A DNA stretch of 64,000 nucleotides from Mycolicibacterium rhodesiae NBB3 (GTDB lineage: Bacteria; Actinomycetota; Actinomycetes; Mycobacteriales; Mycobacteriaceae), in contig NC_016604.1 of NCBI RefSeq assembly GCF_000230895.2, positions 2,294,001-2,358,000 of the forward strand, read 5' to 3'. How positions within the stretch are numbered: the stretch's first letter is position 1; each line of letters begins with the position of its first letter. Below the pieces are notes generated by a model that was given only the letters and a program-made list of their open reading frames with translations, was not told where the DNA came from and did not search any database. Below, piece by piece: positions 16,881 through 27,430 of this stretch. Both the position numbers and the translations under genes were made by a program.

Positions 16881-17816
16881 ATGGGACTGCTCGACGGCCG
16901 TGTGGTCATCGTGACGGGCGCTGGTGGCGGCATCGGGCGCGCACACGCGCTGGCGTTCGCCGCCGAGGGTGCACGTGTCGTGGTCAACGACATCGGTGTC
17001 GGGCTGGACGGTTCGCCCGCGGGCGGCGCCGGCGCCGATCCGTCGGCGACATCCAGCAAGAGCGCCGCCCAGGGTGTGGTCGACGAGATCACCGCTGCCG
17101 GAGGCGAAGCCGTCACCAGCGGTGCGAACGTCGCCGACTGGGCGCAGGCCGAAGGACTGATCCAGACCGCGGTCGATACGTTCGGCGGACTCGACGTCCT
17201 GGTCAACAACGCCGGCATCGTCCGCGACCGGATGTTCGCCAACACCAGCGAAGAGGAATTCGACGCTGTTATCGCCGTCCACCTCAAAGGGCACTTCGCG
17301 ACCATGCGTCACGCGGCCGCGTACTGGCGCGCTCAGTCCAAGGCTGGCAACGCCGTAGACGCGCGCATCATCAACACCAGCTCAGGTGCCGGCCTGCAAG
17401 GCAGTGTGGGACAAGCGAATTACAGCGCGGCCAAGGCGGGCATCGCCGCGATGACGCTGGTCGCCTCCGCGGAGATGGGTCGTTACGGAGTCACCGTCAA
17501 CGCCATCGCACCGTCGGCCAGGACCCGGATGACCGAGACGGTCTTCGCCGAAATGATGTCGACCCAGGACAAGGACTTCGACGCGATGGCGCCGGAAAAC
17601 ATTTCCCCGCTGGTGGTTTGGCTCGGCAGCGTCGAGTCCAAGGATGTCACCGGCGCGATGTTCGAGGTCGAAGGCGGCATCATCCGTGTCGCCGAGGGCT
17701 GGGCGCACGGACCGCAGGTCGACAAGGGCGCCCGCTGGGATCCCGCCGAACTCGGTCCGGTCGTCAGCGACCTGCTGGCCAAGGCGCGTACCCCGGTGCC
17801 GGTATACGGGGCCTGA
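16881..17816 (+). CDS. Short-chain dehydrogenase, Rv3548c-like
   Basis: 311 residues, the long SDR subtype seen in peroxisomal MFE-2 type 3-hydroxyacyl-CoA dehydrogenases. TGAGGGIG is at 12-19, NNAG at 109-112, Tyr181/Lys185 in QANYSAAKAG, and a glycine-rich insertion lies near 40-60. GAGGAG lies before ATG 16881, 30 bases after the preceding SDR, so they form a two-gene operon under KstR2. A 3-hydroxyacyl-CoA dehydrogenase step on a ring C/D acid is likely but inferred. The stop is two bases from a convergent Ddn-like gene. Confidence 0.87.
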   Translation: MGLLDGRVVIVTGAGGGIGRAHALAFAAEGARVVVNDIGVGLDGSPAGGAGADPSATSSKSAAQGVVDEITAAGGEAVTSGANVADWAQAEGLIQTAVDTFGGLDVLVNNAGIVRDRMFANTSEEEFDAVIAVHLKGHFATMRHAAAYWRAQSKAGNAVDARIINTSSGAGLQGSVGQANYSAAKAGIAAMTLVASAEMGRYGVTVNAIAPSARTRMTETVFAEMMSTQDKDFDAMAPENISPLVVWLGSVESKDVTGAMFEVEGGIIRVAEGWAHGPQVDKGARWDPAELGPVVSDLLAKARTPVPVYGA

Positions 17817-17818
17817 CA

Positions 17819-18262
17819 TCAGGGCTCGCAGACGACCATCGGAATCACCCGGTCGGCAGCTTCCCGGTAGCCCCGGTACGGCGGGTACATCTTGATCAGC
17901 TTGGGCCAGTAGCGCTTTCGCTCATCATCGGTCGCATCGCGGGCCTTCAGATCGAGGTGCTGATCGCGAATCTGCACGTGCACTTGCGGATTCGACTCGA
18001 TGTTGAGGTACCACGCCGGATCGGCGTCGCGTCCACCGAAAGAGGCGGGCAGAATCACGCGGTCGCCGTCGGTCAGATACAGCGTCGGTGTGGTGCGCGG
18101 GCGGCCGGACTTACGGCCTGTCGTGGTGATCAACGCTGCGGGAAACCACAGCAGCCTGGCGCCGATGAGTCCGTTGGTGCGCCGATAGACGCCGATGTGC
18201 GCGCGGGCGAAGTATTTCATCGCCAGCTTGAGTGGCTTCGAGTTGCGGATAGCGCCTGCCAT
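17819..18262 (-). CDS. F420-dependent nitroreductase/quinone reductase, Ddn family (paralogue 1)
   Basis: 147-residue split-barrel protein of the Ddn (Rv3547) family. The motif TTTGRKSGRPRTTP is the F420-phosphate binding strand, and the C-terminal KMYPPYRGY keeps Tyr126, Tyr129 and Tyr132, equivalent to the substrate-pocket tyrosines of Ddn. The N-terminus differs from paralogue 2 and may attach to membrane. The family reduces menaquinone or unsaturated substrates with F420H2. It lies 42 bases downstream of paralogue 2 on the same strand. Confidence 0.87.
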   Translation of the reverse strand: MAGAIRNSKPLKLAMKYFARAHIGVYRRTNGLIGARLLWFPAALITTTGRKSGRPRTTPTLYLTDGDRVILPASFGGRDADPAWYLNIESNPQVHVQIRDQHLDLKARDATDDERKRYWPKLIKMYPPYRGYREAADRVIPMVVCEP

Positions 18263-18304
18263 AGCGCATGGGTTAGCCGTCCGTCGGCGGTCGCAAACCC
18301 TGGG

Positions 18305-20369
<2,065 letters not shown>

Positions 20370-20370
20370 C

Positions 20371-20384
20371 TAGAACACGTTTCA
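20371..20384. promoter_or_regulatory. KstR operator (fadA5 side)
   Basis: TAGAACACGTTTCA fits TnnAACnnGTTnnA. It lies 11 bases upstream of fadA5 and overlaps its likely -10. Confidence 0.85.
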
Positions 20385-20449
20385 TTACTCTGACAAGCGA
20401 GGATGGTGACCTGCCTTTTATCTGCGCAGAAGGCATGTTTTACTGGCAC

Positions 20450-20463
20450 TAGAACACGTTGCA
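20450..20463. promoter_or_regulatory. KstR operator (cyp125 side)
   Basis: TAGAACACGTTGCA fits TnnAACnnGTTnnA. It lies 29 bases before the cyp125 start. With the site at 20371 it gives each divergent promoter its own operator. Confidence 0.85.
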
Positions 20464-20492
20464 ATTAACGGTTGAAGAGGAGCGCACGCAGC

Positions 20493-21734
20493 ATGGCACC
20501 CCTGAAAATTCCCGCCGACTTCGATTTCCTGGACGCGACGCTCAACCTCGAGCGGCTACCCGTGGAGGAACTCGCCGAGCTGCGGGCCTCGGAGCCCGTC
20601 CACTGGGTGGACGTACCGGGTGGCACCGGCGGATTCGGCGACAAGGGCTACTGGCTCGTCACCAAGCACGCCGACGTCAAAGAGGTGTCCAAGCGCAGCG
20701 ACATCTTCGGCAGCTCGCCCGACGGCGCGATCCCGACCTGGCCGCAGGACATGACGCGCGACGCCATCGACCTGCAGAAGGCCGTGCTGCTGAACATGGA
20801 CGCGCCACAGCACACCCGGCTGCGCAAGATCATCTCCCGTGGCTTCACGCCGAGGGCGATCGGACGCCTCGAGGACGAGCTGCGCGCGCGTGCCCAGAAG
20901 ATCGCCGAGACCGCCGCGGCCGAAGGCTCCGGAGACTTCGTCGAACAGGTCTCGTGCGAGCTGCCGTTGCAGGCGATCGCCGAACTGCTCGGTGTCCCGC
21001 AGGACGACCGTGACAAGCTCTTCCGCTGGTCCAACGAGATGACCGCCGGCGAGGATCCGGAGTATGCCGACGTCGATCCGGCGATCTCGTCGTTCGAGCT
21101 GATCCAGTACGCGATGAAGATGGCCGAGGAGCGGGCCAAGAACCCGACCGAAGACATCGTCACCAAACTGATCGAGGCCGACATCGATGGCGAGAAGCTG
21201 TCCGACGACGAGTTCGGCTTCTTCGTGGTGATGCTCGCGGTCGCGGGCAACGAGACCACGCGTAACTCGATCACCCACGGCATGATCGCGTTCTCGCAGC
21301 ATCCGCAGCAGTGGGAGCTGTACAAGAAAGAGCGGCCCTCGACCGCGGCCGACGAGATCATCCGCTGGGCCACACCGGTTTCTGCGTTCCAGCGCACCGC
21401 ACTCGAAGACACCGAGCTCGCGGGCGTGAAGATCAAGAAGGGTGAGCGGGTGGTGATGTCCTACCGTTCGGCCAACTTCGACGATGAGGTCTTCGAGAAC
21501 CCGCACGACTTCGACATCCTGCGGGATCCGAACCCGCACGTCGGCTTCGGCGGCACCGGCGCCCACTACTGCATCGGGGCGAATCTGGCCCGCATGACCA
21601 TCAACCTGATCTTCAACGCGGTCGCCGACAAGATGCCCGATCTGAAGCCGATCTCCGAGCCCGAGCGGCTGATGTCGGGGTGGCTGAACGGCATCAAGCA
21701 CTGGCAGGTTGACTACAAGGGCACAAGCGCCTGA
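20493..21734 (+). CDS. cyp125: Steroid C26/C27-monooxygenase CYP125
   Basis: 413-residue P450. I-helix oxygen-activation motif AGNETT is at 251-256, K-helix EIIR at 288-291, and heme ligand Cys360 in GFGGTGAHYCIGANLAR. CYP125 oxidises the terminal methyl of cholesterol/cholestenone to the acid, starting side-chain breakdown. ATG 20493 (MAPLKIP) has GAAGAGGAG upstream; the longer frame to 20472 is not needed. It heads the + operon cyp125-fadE28-fadE29-chsH2-chsH1-ltp2. Confidence 0.93.
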   Translation: MAPLKIPADFDFLDATLNLERLPVEELAELRASEPVHWVDVPGGTGGFGDKGYWLVTKHADVKEVSKRSDIFGSSPDGAIPTWPQDMTRDAIDLQKAVLLNMDAPQHTRLRKIISRGFTPRAIGRLEDELRARAQKIAETAAAEGSGDFVEQVSCELPLQAIAELLGVPQDDRDKLFRWSNEMTAGEDPEYADVDPAISSFELIQYAMKMAEERAKNPTEDIVTKLIEADIDGEKLSDDEFGFFVVMLAVAGNETTRNSITHGMIAFSQHPQQWELYKKERPSTAADEIIRWATPVSAFQRTALEDTELAGVKIKKGERVVMSYRSANFDDEVFENPHDFDILRDPNPHVGFGGTGAHYCIGANLARMTINLIFNAVADKMPDLKPISEPERLMSGWLNGIKHWQVDYKGTSA

Positions 21735-21785
21735 TCCGATCGGATCACCGCGCGCGGGCGTGCAATCGGACCAAGGAGGATTCGG

Positions 21786-22811
21786 GTGGACTTCAGTCCA
21801 GACGAAGGGCAGCAGGCTGTCGCCGATGTGGTGACGTCCGCGCTGGGCCGGGACAACAGCTGGGACGCGTTGGTATCCGGCGGTATCACCGCCTTCGGCG
21901 TACCTGACCGCCTCGGCGGCGACGGACTCGGCCTCGCCGAGGTGGGCACCGCGCTGATCGAGGTCGGTCGGCACGGCACCGTCAGTCCGGCGCTGGCGAC
22001 ACTCGGCCTCGGGCTGATCCCGCTGCTGGAGCTCGCGACCGATGAGCAGCAGGACCGCTACCTTGCCGGTGTCGCGAAGGGCGCGGTGCTCAGCGCCGCA
22101 CTCAACGAGCCTGGTGCGCCGCTGCCCGACCGGCCCGCGACTGCGCTTTCGGGCGGCAAGCTCAGCGGCGTGAAGGTCGCGGTTCCCTATGCGGAACAGG
22201 CGGATTGGCTGATCGTCACCGCCGGCGACGCGGTCGCGGTGATCTCGCCTAAGGCCGACGGAGTGCAGGTGACCAAGACGCCGACCGCCAACCACGGTGA
22301 CGAGTACTCGGTGGCATTCAACGACGCCGAGGTCGACGCCGTGCTGGAGGGCGCGACGCCGCGGCGGGTCAACCAGCTCGCGGTTGCGGCGATCGGAGCG
22401 TTCGCCTCGGGTCTGGTCGCGGGCGCCCTGCGATTGACCGCCGACTACGTCGCCAATCGCGAGCAGTTCGGCAAGCCGCTGTCGACGTTCCAGACGGTGG
22501 CGGCTCAGCTCGCCGAGGTCTACATCGCCTCTCGCACACTGACCTTGGCCGCCACCTCGGTGTTGTGGCGGTTGTCCGAGGGACTCGATGCGGCCGACGA
22601 CATCGACATCCTCGGCTACTGGCTGGCCTCGCAGGCGCCGCCGGTGATGCAGCTCTGCCACCACCTGCACGGTGGGATGGGCATGGACATCGACTATCCG
22701 ATGGACCGGTACTACTCGAGCATCAAGGATTTGACCCGCCTGGTCGGCGGGCCGTCGCACCGACTGGACTTAGTGGGAGCCGCGCCGGGCGAGCGAAGCG
22801 ACGGGAGATAG
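21786..22811 (+). CDS. fadE28: Acyl-CoA dehydrogenase subunit FadE28 (ChsE1)
   Basis: 341 residues, shorter than a full acyl-CoA dehydrogenase, as expected for one half of an alpha2beta2 enzyme. REQFGKPLSTFQTVAAQLAE is a family landmark in the helical domain. GTG 21786 has AAGGAGG upstream. With FadE29 it dehydrogenates 3-oxo-4-pregnene-20-carboxyl-CoA, the C22 side-chain intermediate. The C-terminus APGERSDGR is encoded by GCGAGCGAAGCGACGGGA, which also supplies the ribosome site for fadE29. Confidence 0.92.
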   Translation: MDFSPDEGQQAVADVVTSALGRDNSWDALVSGGITAFGVPDRLGGDGLGLAEVGTALIEVGRHGTVSPALATLGLGLIPLLELATDEQQDRYLAGVAKGAVLSAALNEPGAPLPDRPATALSGGKLSGVKVAVPYAEQADWLIVTAGDAVAVISPKADGVQVTKTPTANHGDEYSVAFNDAEVDAVLEGATPRRVNQLAVAAIGAFASGLVAGALRLTADYVANREQFGKPLSTFQTVAAQLAEVYIASRTLTLAATSVLWRLSEGLDAADDIDILGYWLASQAPPVMQLCHHLHGGMGMDIDYPMDRYYSSIKDLTRLVGGPSHRLDLVGAAPGERSDGR

Positions 22812-22813
22812 GG

Positions 22814-23977
22814 ATGTACATAGAACTGACCCCGGAACAGCGGCAGCTGCAAGCCGAACTGCGGCAGTACTTTTCGAATCTCATCTCCTCCGAGGAATAC
22901 AAGGAGATGGAGAGCGACCGCCACGGCAAGGCTTACCGTGCGGTGATCAAGCGGATGGGTTCCGACGGCAAACTCGGCGTCGGCTGGCCCAAGGAGTTCG
23001 GCGGCCTTGGCTTCGGACCCATCGAGCAGTCGATCTTCGTCAACGAGGCACACCGCGCCGACGTGCCGCTGCCCGCGGTCACCCTGCAGACCGTGGGGCC
23101 GACGCTGCAGCAGTACGGCACCGAGTTGCAGAAGAAGAAGTTTCTGCCCGGGATCCTCGCCGGCGAAATACATTTCGCGATCGGATACACCGAGCCGGAG
23201 GCAGGTACCGACCTCGCATCGCTGCGCACGACCGCGATCAAGCAGGGCGACGAATACATCGTCAACGGCCAGAAGGTGTTCACCACCGGCGGCCACGACG
23301 CCGACTACGTCTGGCTGGCCTGCCGCACCGATCCGGAAGCCGCGAAGCACAAAGGCATCTCGATGCTGATCGTCGACACCAAGGATCCCGGTTACTCGTG
23401 GACGCCCATGATCCTGTCCGACGGTGCGCACCACACGAATGCGACCTACTACAACGATGTTCGGGTGCCCGCCGAGATGCTGGTCGGTGAGGAGAACGGC
23501 GGCTGGCGTCTGATCACCACGCAGTTGAACAACGAACGCGTGATGCTCGGTCCCGCAGGCCGATTCGCCTCGCTGTACGACCGGGTCCACACCTGGGCCT
23601 CCAAGCCCGGTTCCAACGGCGACACCCCACTCGACCACGACGATGTCAAGCGGTCGCTGGGTGAACTCAAGGCCATGTGGCGGATCAACGAATTGCTGAA
23701 CTGGCAGGTCGCCGCATCCGGCGAGACCATCGATGTCGCCGACGCCGCAGCCACCAAGGTATTCGGCACCGAGCGCATCCAGTACGCAGGCCGCCTCGCC
23801 GAGGAGATCGTCGGCAAGTACGGCAACCCGGCAGATGCCGACACCGCCGAACTTCTCGAATGGCTCGACTCGCAGACGAAACGCAATCTGGTGATCACGT
23901 TCGGCGGAGGTGTCAACGAGGTGATGCGGGAGATGATCGCTGCGGCGGGACTGAAGGTGCCGAGGGTTCCCAGGTGA
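22814..23977 (+). CDS. fadE29: Acyl-CoA dehydrogenase subunit FadE29 (ChsE2)
   Basis: 387 residues, the length of Rv3543c. The flavin-site segments IGYTEPEAGTDLASLRT and FTTGGHDADYVWLACRT are clear. ATG 22814 lies two bases after the fadE28 stop with GGGAGATAGGG before it. Forms the heteromeric C22 acyl-CoA dehydrogenase with FadE28; the gene order is conserved with M. tuberculosis. GTGA overlap with chsH2. Confidence 0.93.
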   Translation: MYIELTPEQRQLQAELRQYFSNLISSEEYKEMESDRHGKAYRAVIKRMGSDGKLGVGWPKEFGGLGFGPIEQSIFVNEAHRADVPLPAVTLQTVGPTLQQYGTELQKKKFLPGILAGEIHFAIGYTEPEAGTDLASLRTTAIKQGDEYIVNGQKVFTTGGHDADYVWLACRTDPEAAKHKGISMLIVDTKDPGYSWTPMILSDGAHHTNATYYNDVRVPAEMLVGEENGGWRLITTQLNNERVMLGPAGRFASLYDRVHTWASKPGSNGDTPLDHDDVKRSLGELKAMWRINELLNWQVAASGETIDVADAAATKVFGTERIQYAGRLAEEIVGKYGNPADADTAELLEWLDSQTKRNLVITFGGGVNEVMREMIAAAGLKVPRVPR

Positions 23978-24960
23978 GCGTCTCCGACATTCAAGCTGCG
24001 GCCGAAAAGGTCAAGGCAGAAGGTAAGAGCAAGCCTCGCACCGGGCGTCACCCGGTCAACCAGCCGATGATCGACCACTGGCTCGATGCGATGGGCGACC
24101 AGAACCCGATCTACGTCGACGACGCGGCCGCCAAGGCGGCAGGTCATCCCGGCACCGTCGCACCGCCCGCGATGATCCAGGTCTGGACCATGATGGGGCT
24201 TGGCGGCAACCGGCCCGACGACGATCCGCTTGGCAAGATCCTGGGCCTGTTCGACGACGCGGGCTACATCGGCGTCGTCGCGACGAACTGCGAGCAGACC
24301 TACCACCGCTACCTGCGCCCCGGCGAGGAGGTCAGCGTCTCGGCCGAGCTTACCGACGTCGTCGGCCCCAAGCGCACCGCGCTGGGCGAGGGTTTCTTCA
24401 TCACACAGAAGATCTCGTGGACAGTCGGTGATGACGTAGAAGAGCCTGTCGCCGAAATGATGTGGCGCATCATGAAATTCCGGCCTGCCGAGCAGGATGC
24501 GGCCAGTGCCGCGGCGTCGGTGCCCGACGACCTCGACGCGGATCAGATGATGCGACCGGCGTCCTCGCGCGACACGAAGTTCTTCTGGGACGGTGTCAAC
24601 GCGCATGAACTGCGCATCCAGAAGCGCGGTGACGGCAGTCTGCAGCATCCGCCGGTGCCGGCGCTATGGCAAGCCGCCGATCATGTACCTGACACCCCGA
24701 CCGACTATGTCGTGGCCTCCGGCAAGGGCACGGTGTTCAGCTTCGTGGTGCACCACGCCCCGAAGGTGCCCGGCCGCACCCTCCCCTTCGTCATCGCGCT
24801 CGTCGAACTCGAGGAGGGTGTGCGGATGCTCGGCGAGCTGCGCAATGTCGACCCGTCGACCGTGAAGATCGGAATGCCCGTCCGCGCAATGTATATCGAC
24901 TTCCCCGAAGGGGACTCGGGGCCGGCCTGGACCAACTACGCATGGGAGCCCGCAGAGTGA
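23974..24960 (+). CDS. chsH2: Enoyl-CoA hydratase large subunit ChsH2 (MaoC + DUF35)
   Basis: 328 residues. N-terminal MaoC-like hot-dog domain about 15-165 (MIDHWLDAMGDQNPIYVDDA), C-terminal DUF35 OB-fold about 190-325. The usual CxxC zinc ribbon at the start of DUF35 is absent. With ChsH1 it hydrates the 17(20)-ene C22-CoA; its DUF35 domain is known to bind Ltp2. GTG 23974 overlaps the fadE29 stop. Confidence 0.92.
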   Translation: MSVSDIQAAAEKVKAEGKSKPRTGRHPVNQPMIDHWLDAMGDQNPIYVDDAAAKAAGHPGTVAPPAMIQVWTMMGLGGNRPDDDPLGKILGLFDDAGYIGVVATNCEQTYHRYLRPGEEVSVSAELTDVVGPKRTALGEGFFITQKISWTVGDDVEEPVAEMMWRIMKFRPAEQDAASAAASVPDDLDADQMMRPASSRDTKFFWDGVNAHELRIQKRGDGSLQHPPVPALWQAADHVPDTPTDYVVASGKGTVFSFVVHHAPKVPGRTLPFVIALVELEEGVRMLGELRNVDPSTVKIGMPVRAMYIDFPEGDSGPAWTNYAWEPAE

Positions 24961-25391
24961 GCGCACCTGGGTCTGATGTCGCCGCCGGAGCGGCTCCGGA
25001 AATCGAGGTGGGCACCAAGCTGCCCGAGCTGTCGCTGTACGGCGACCCGACGTTCATCGTGTCGACGGCGATCGCCACGCGTGACTACCAGGATGTCCAC
25101 CACGACCGGGACAAGGCGCAGGCCAAGGGCTCCAAGGACATCTTTGTGAACATCCTCACCGACACCGGCCTCGTCCAGCGCTACATCACCGACTGGGCTG
25201 GGCCCAACGCGATCATCAAGACGATCGGGCTGCGACTCGGCGTGCCGTGGTACGCCTACGACACCGTCACCTTCTCCGGTGAGGTCACTGCCGTCGAAGA
25301 CGGTGTGGTCTCACTCAAGGTGACCGGCAGCAACAGCCTCGGCGATCATGTGATCGCCACCGCGACACTGAGTTTCGGAGGGAATGCCTGA
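24957..25391 (+). CDS. chsH1: Enoyl-CoA hydratase small subunit ChsH1 (MaoC)
   Basis: 144-residue single MaoC-like hot-dog domain containing the catalytic-type motif DYQDVHHDRDKAQ (Asp-His pair of hydratase 2). GTG 24957 overlaps the chsH2 stop (GTGA); an upstream ATG at 24942 is inside chsH2. Partner of ChsH2 in the retro-aldol branch of C22 side-chain removal. Stop overlaps ltp2 (TGATG). Confidence 0.91.
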   Translation: MSAPGSDVAAGAAPEIEVGTKLPELSLYGDPTFIVSTAIATRDYQDVHHDRDKAQAKGSKDIFVNILTDTGLVQRYITDWAGPNAIIKTIGLRLGVPWYAYDTVTFSGEVTAVEDGVVSLKVTGSNSLGDHVIATATLSFGGNA

Positions 25392-26557
25392 TGCCGGGTC
25401 CGTTGTCCGGTAAGGCGGCGATCGTCGGGATCGGCGCCACCGACTTCTCCAAGAACTCCGGTCGTAGCGAACTTCGGCTGGCGTCCGAAGCCGTGCTGGA
25501 TGCGCTGGAGGACGCGGGTCTGACACCGGCCGACGTCGACGGCATGGTCACCTTCACCATGGACTCCAACACCGAGGTGTCGATCGCGCGCGCGACCGGC
25601 ATCGGGGAGCTGAAGTTCTTCTCCAAGATCCACCACGGCGGCGGCGCGGCCTGCGCCACGGTTCAGCAGGCGGCGATCGCGGTGGCTACCGGTGTCGCGG
25701 ATTGCGTTGTGGCATACCGGGCTTTCAACGAACGGTCGGGTATGCGATTCGGCCAGGTGCAGATGCGCCTCGTCGAGAACGCCGACAGCACCGGCGTGGA
25801 CAACTCGTTCTCATATCCGCACGGCCTGTCGACCCCGGCCGCGCAGGTGGCGATGATCGCGCAGCGCTACATGCACTACTCCGGGGCGACGAGCAAGGAC
25901 TTCGGCGCCGTATCGGTGGCCGACCGCAAGCACGCTGCCAAGAACCCGAAGGCCTACTTCTACGAGAAGCCGATCACGATCGAGGATCATCAGAACTCGC
26001 GGTGGATCGCTGAGCCGCTGCGGTTGCTCGACTGCTGTCAGGAGACCGATGGTGGTGTGGCGCTGGTGATCACGTCCGCCGAACGGGCCAAAGACCTCAA
26101 GCACCGCCCGGCCGTGATCGAGGCGGCGTCGCAGGGCTCCAGCCCCGACCAGTACTCGATGACCAGCTACTACCGATCGGAGCTTGGCCTACCGGAGATG
26201 GGCCTGGTCGGTCGGCAGCTCTGGGAGCAGTCGGGTCTGAAGCCCACCGACATCCAGACCGCGATCCTCTACGACCACTTCACGCCGTTCACCCTGATCC
26301 AGTTGGAGGAGTTGGGGTTCTGCGCGCCGGGTGAGGCGAAGGACTACATCGCCGACGGCGCGATCGAGATCGGCGGCCGGCTGCCGATCAACACCCACGG
26401 CGGTCAGCTCGGCGAGGCGTACATCCACGGCATGAACGGCATCGCCGAAGGTGTCCGGCAGTTGCGCGGAACCTCGGTGAACCCGGTGCCTGACGTGGAG
26501 CACGTGCTCGTCACAGCGGGGACCGGGGTGCCGACGTCGGGACTGATCCTCGGCTGA
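25391..26557 (+). CDS. ltp2: Thiolase-fold retro-aldolase Ltp2
   Basis: 388-residue protein of the SCP-x/lipid-transfer thiolase group that lacks the normal thiolase nucleophile context. Ltp2 is known to cleave 17-hydroxy-3-oxo-4-pregnene-20-carboxyl-CoA to androstenedione and propionyl-CoA when bound to the DUF35 domain of ChsH2. Immediate coupling to chsH1/chsH2 fits that complex. The C-terminal HGGQLGEAYIHGMNG loop is typical of the group. It converges with the MaoC gene after a 12-base gap. Confidence 0.92.
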   Translation: MPGPLSGKAAIVGIGATDFSKNSGRSELRLASEAVLDALEDAGLTPADVDGMVTFTMDSNTEVSIARATGIGELKFFSKIHHGGGAACATVQQAAIAVATGVADCVVAYRAFNERSGMRFGQVQMRLVENADSTGVDNSFSYPHGLSTPAAQVAMIAQRYMHYSGATSKDFGAVSVADRKHAAKNPKAYFYEKPITIEDHQNSRWIAEPLRLLDCCQETDGGVALVITSAERAKDLKHRPAVIEAASQGSSPDQYSMTSYYRSELGLPEMGLVGRQLWEQSGLKPTDIQTAILYDHFTPFTLIQLEELGFCAPGEAKDYIADGAIEIGGRLPINTHGGQLGEAYIHGMNGIAEGVRQLRGTSVNPVPDVEHVLVTAGTGVPTSGLILG

Positions 26558-26569
26558 TCCGGCGACGTG

Positions 26570-27430
26570 TCAGGCCGGAACGAACTCCACACCTGCGAGT
26601 GCCACGGCGTTGTCGCGTTCGGGTGCGGTGACGACGGCGGCGAAGCCGTCGCCCTCTTTCCAGATGCTCGCTTTCAAAGTCTCACCGGGGAACACAACGC
26701 CCGCGAACCGGGCGCCGTAGCTGCCCAGCCGGGCGGTATCGCCGTCCAGCAGGGCATCGACCATCGCCTTGCAGGTCATGCCGTAGGTGCACAAGCCGTG
26801 CAGGATGGGCCTCGGAAATCCTGCGGCGGCGGCGAACTCGGGATCGGAATGCAGCGGGTTGCGGTCACCGCACATGCGGTACAGCAGCGCCTGCTGCGGC
26901 GACGTGGCGATGGACAGCTCGAAATCCGGATCACGCTGGGGCGGCTCCGAGGACGTCGAGGGGCCGCGTTCGCCGCCGAAGCCGCCCTCGCCGCGCGCGA
27001 AGATCGACCGCTTCTGCTTCCACAGGACCGTGCCGTCCGGCGCGGAAACCGTGGTCTCCGACCAGATCACCGCGGCCTTGCCCTTGTCCCAGATATCGGT
27101 GAAGCGGGTGACCGCGATTCCAGTGCCCGACGGCGGGATCGGTCCCGGCGCCGAAACCGCCTCGCTGGCGTGCAGCACCCGCGACAGCTCGATGTCGATG
27201 CCGGGGAACTTCACCGCTGGGGGCTTGGTGTCGTGAAACGTTGCCGCGACATTCCCGAAGGTCGGAAGCACCTGTGGGGTGTCGTCGGTCAGATAACGCA
27301 ACTCACGCGGGTCCATCGGATCGGAGCCTGCGCCTAGTCCGAGATGGTAGAGCTGGATATCGCTACTGCTCCACGAGAATTCGTTGGGCGGAAGCTCTGC
27401 GCCGAGCGCCTCGTCGAGATTGATGGGCAT
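26570..27430 (-). CDS. MaoC-type enoyl-CoA hydratase, Rv3538-like
   Basis: 286 residues, the same length as Rv3538, with two hot-dog halves. The C-terminal hydratase-2 motif RMCGDRNPLHSDPEFAAAAGFPRPILHG holds the catalytic Asp and His. Rv3538 has been described as ChsH3, an R-specific hydratase of a C24 side-chain enoyl-CoA; I rely on memory for that. ATG 27430 overlaps the kstD stop (TAATG), so it is coupled to kstD and under the same KstR site. Confidence 0.88.
   Translation of the reverse strand: MPINLDEALGAELPPNEFSWSSSDIQLYHLGLGAGSDPMDPRELRYLTDDTPQVLPTFGNVAATFHDTKPPAVKFPGIDIELSRVLHASEAVSAPGPIPPSGTGIAVTRFTDIWDKGKAAVIWSETTVSAPDGTVLWKQKRSIFARGEGGFGGERGPSTSSEPPQRDPDFELSIATSPQQALLYRMCGDRNPLHSDPEFAAAAGFPRPILHGLCTYGMTCKAMVDALLDGDTARLGSYGARFAGVVFPGETLKASIWKEGDGFAAVVTAPERDNAVALAGVEFVPA

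Noticed and set aside
20556..22760. 734-codon open frame on the minus strand
   Set aside because: It lies antisense to cyp125 and fadE28, both with clear family motifs; its protein is Arg/Val/Gly-rich with no domain. High GC content produces such frames.
22785..22805. GCGAGCGAAGCGACGGGA as a mobile repeat
   Set aside because: This is a common gene-junction sequence in mycobacteria and here it simply encodes the FadE28 C-terminus and the fadE29 ribosome site.
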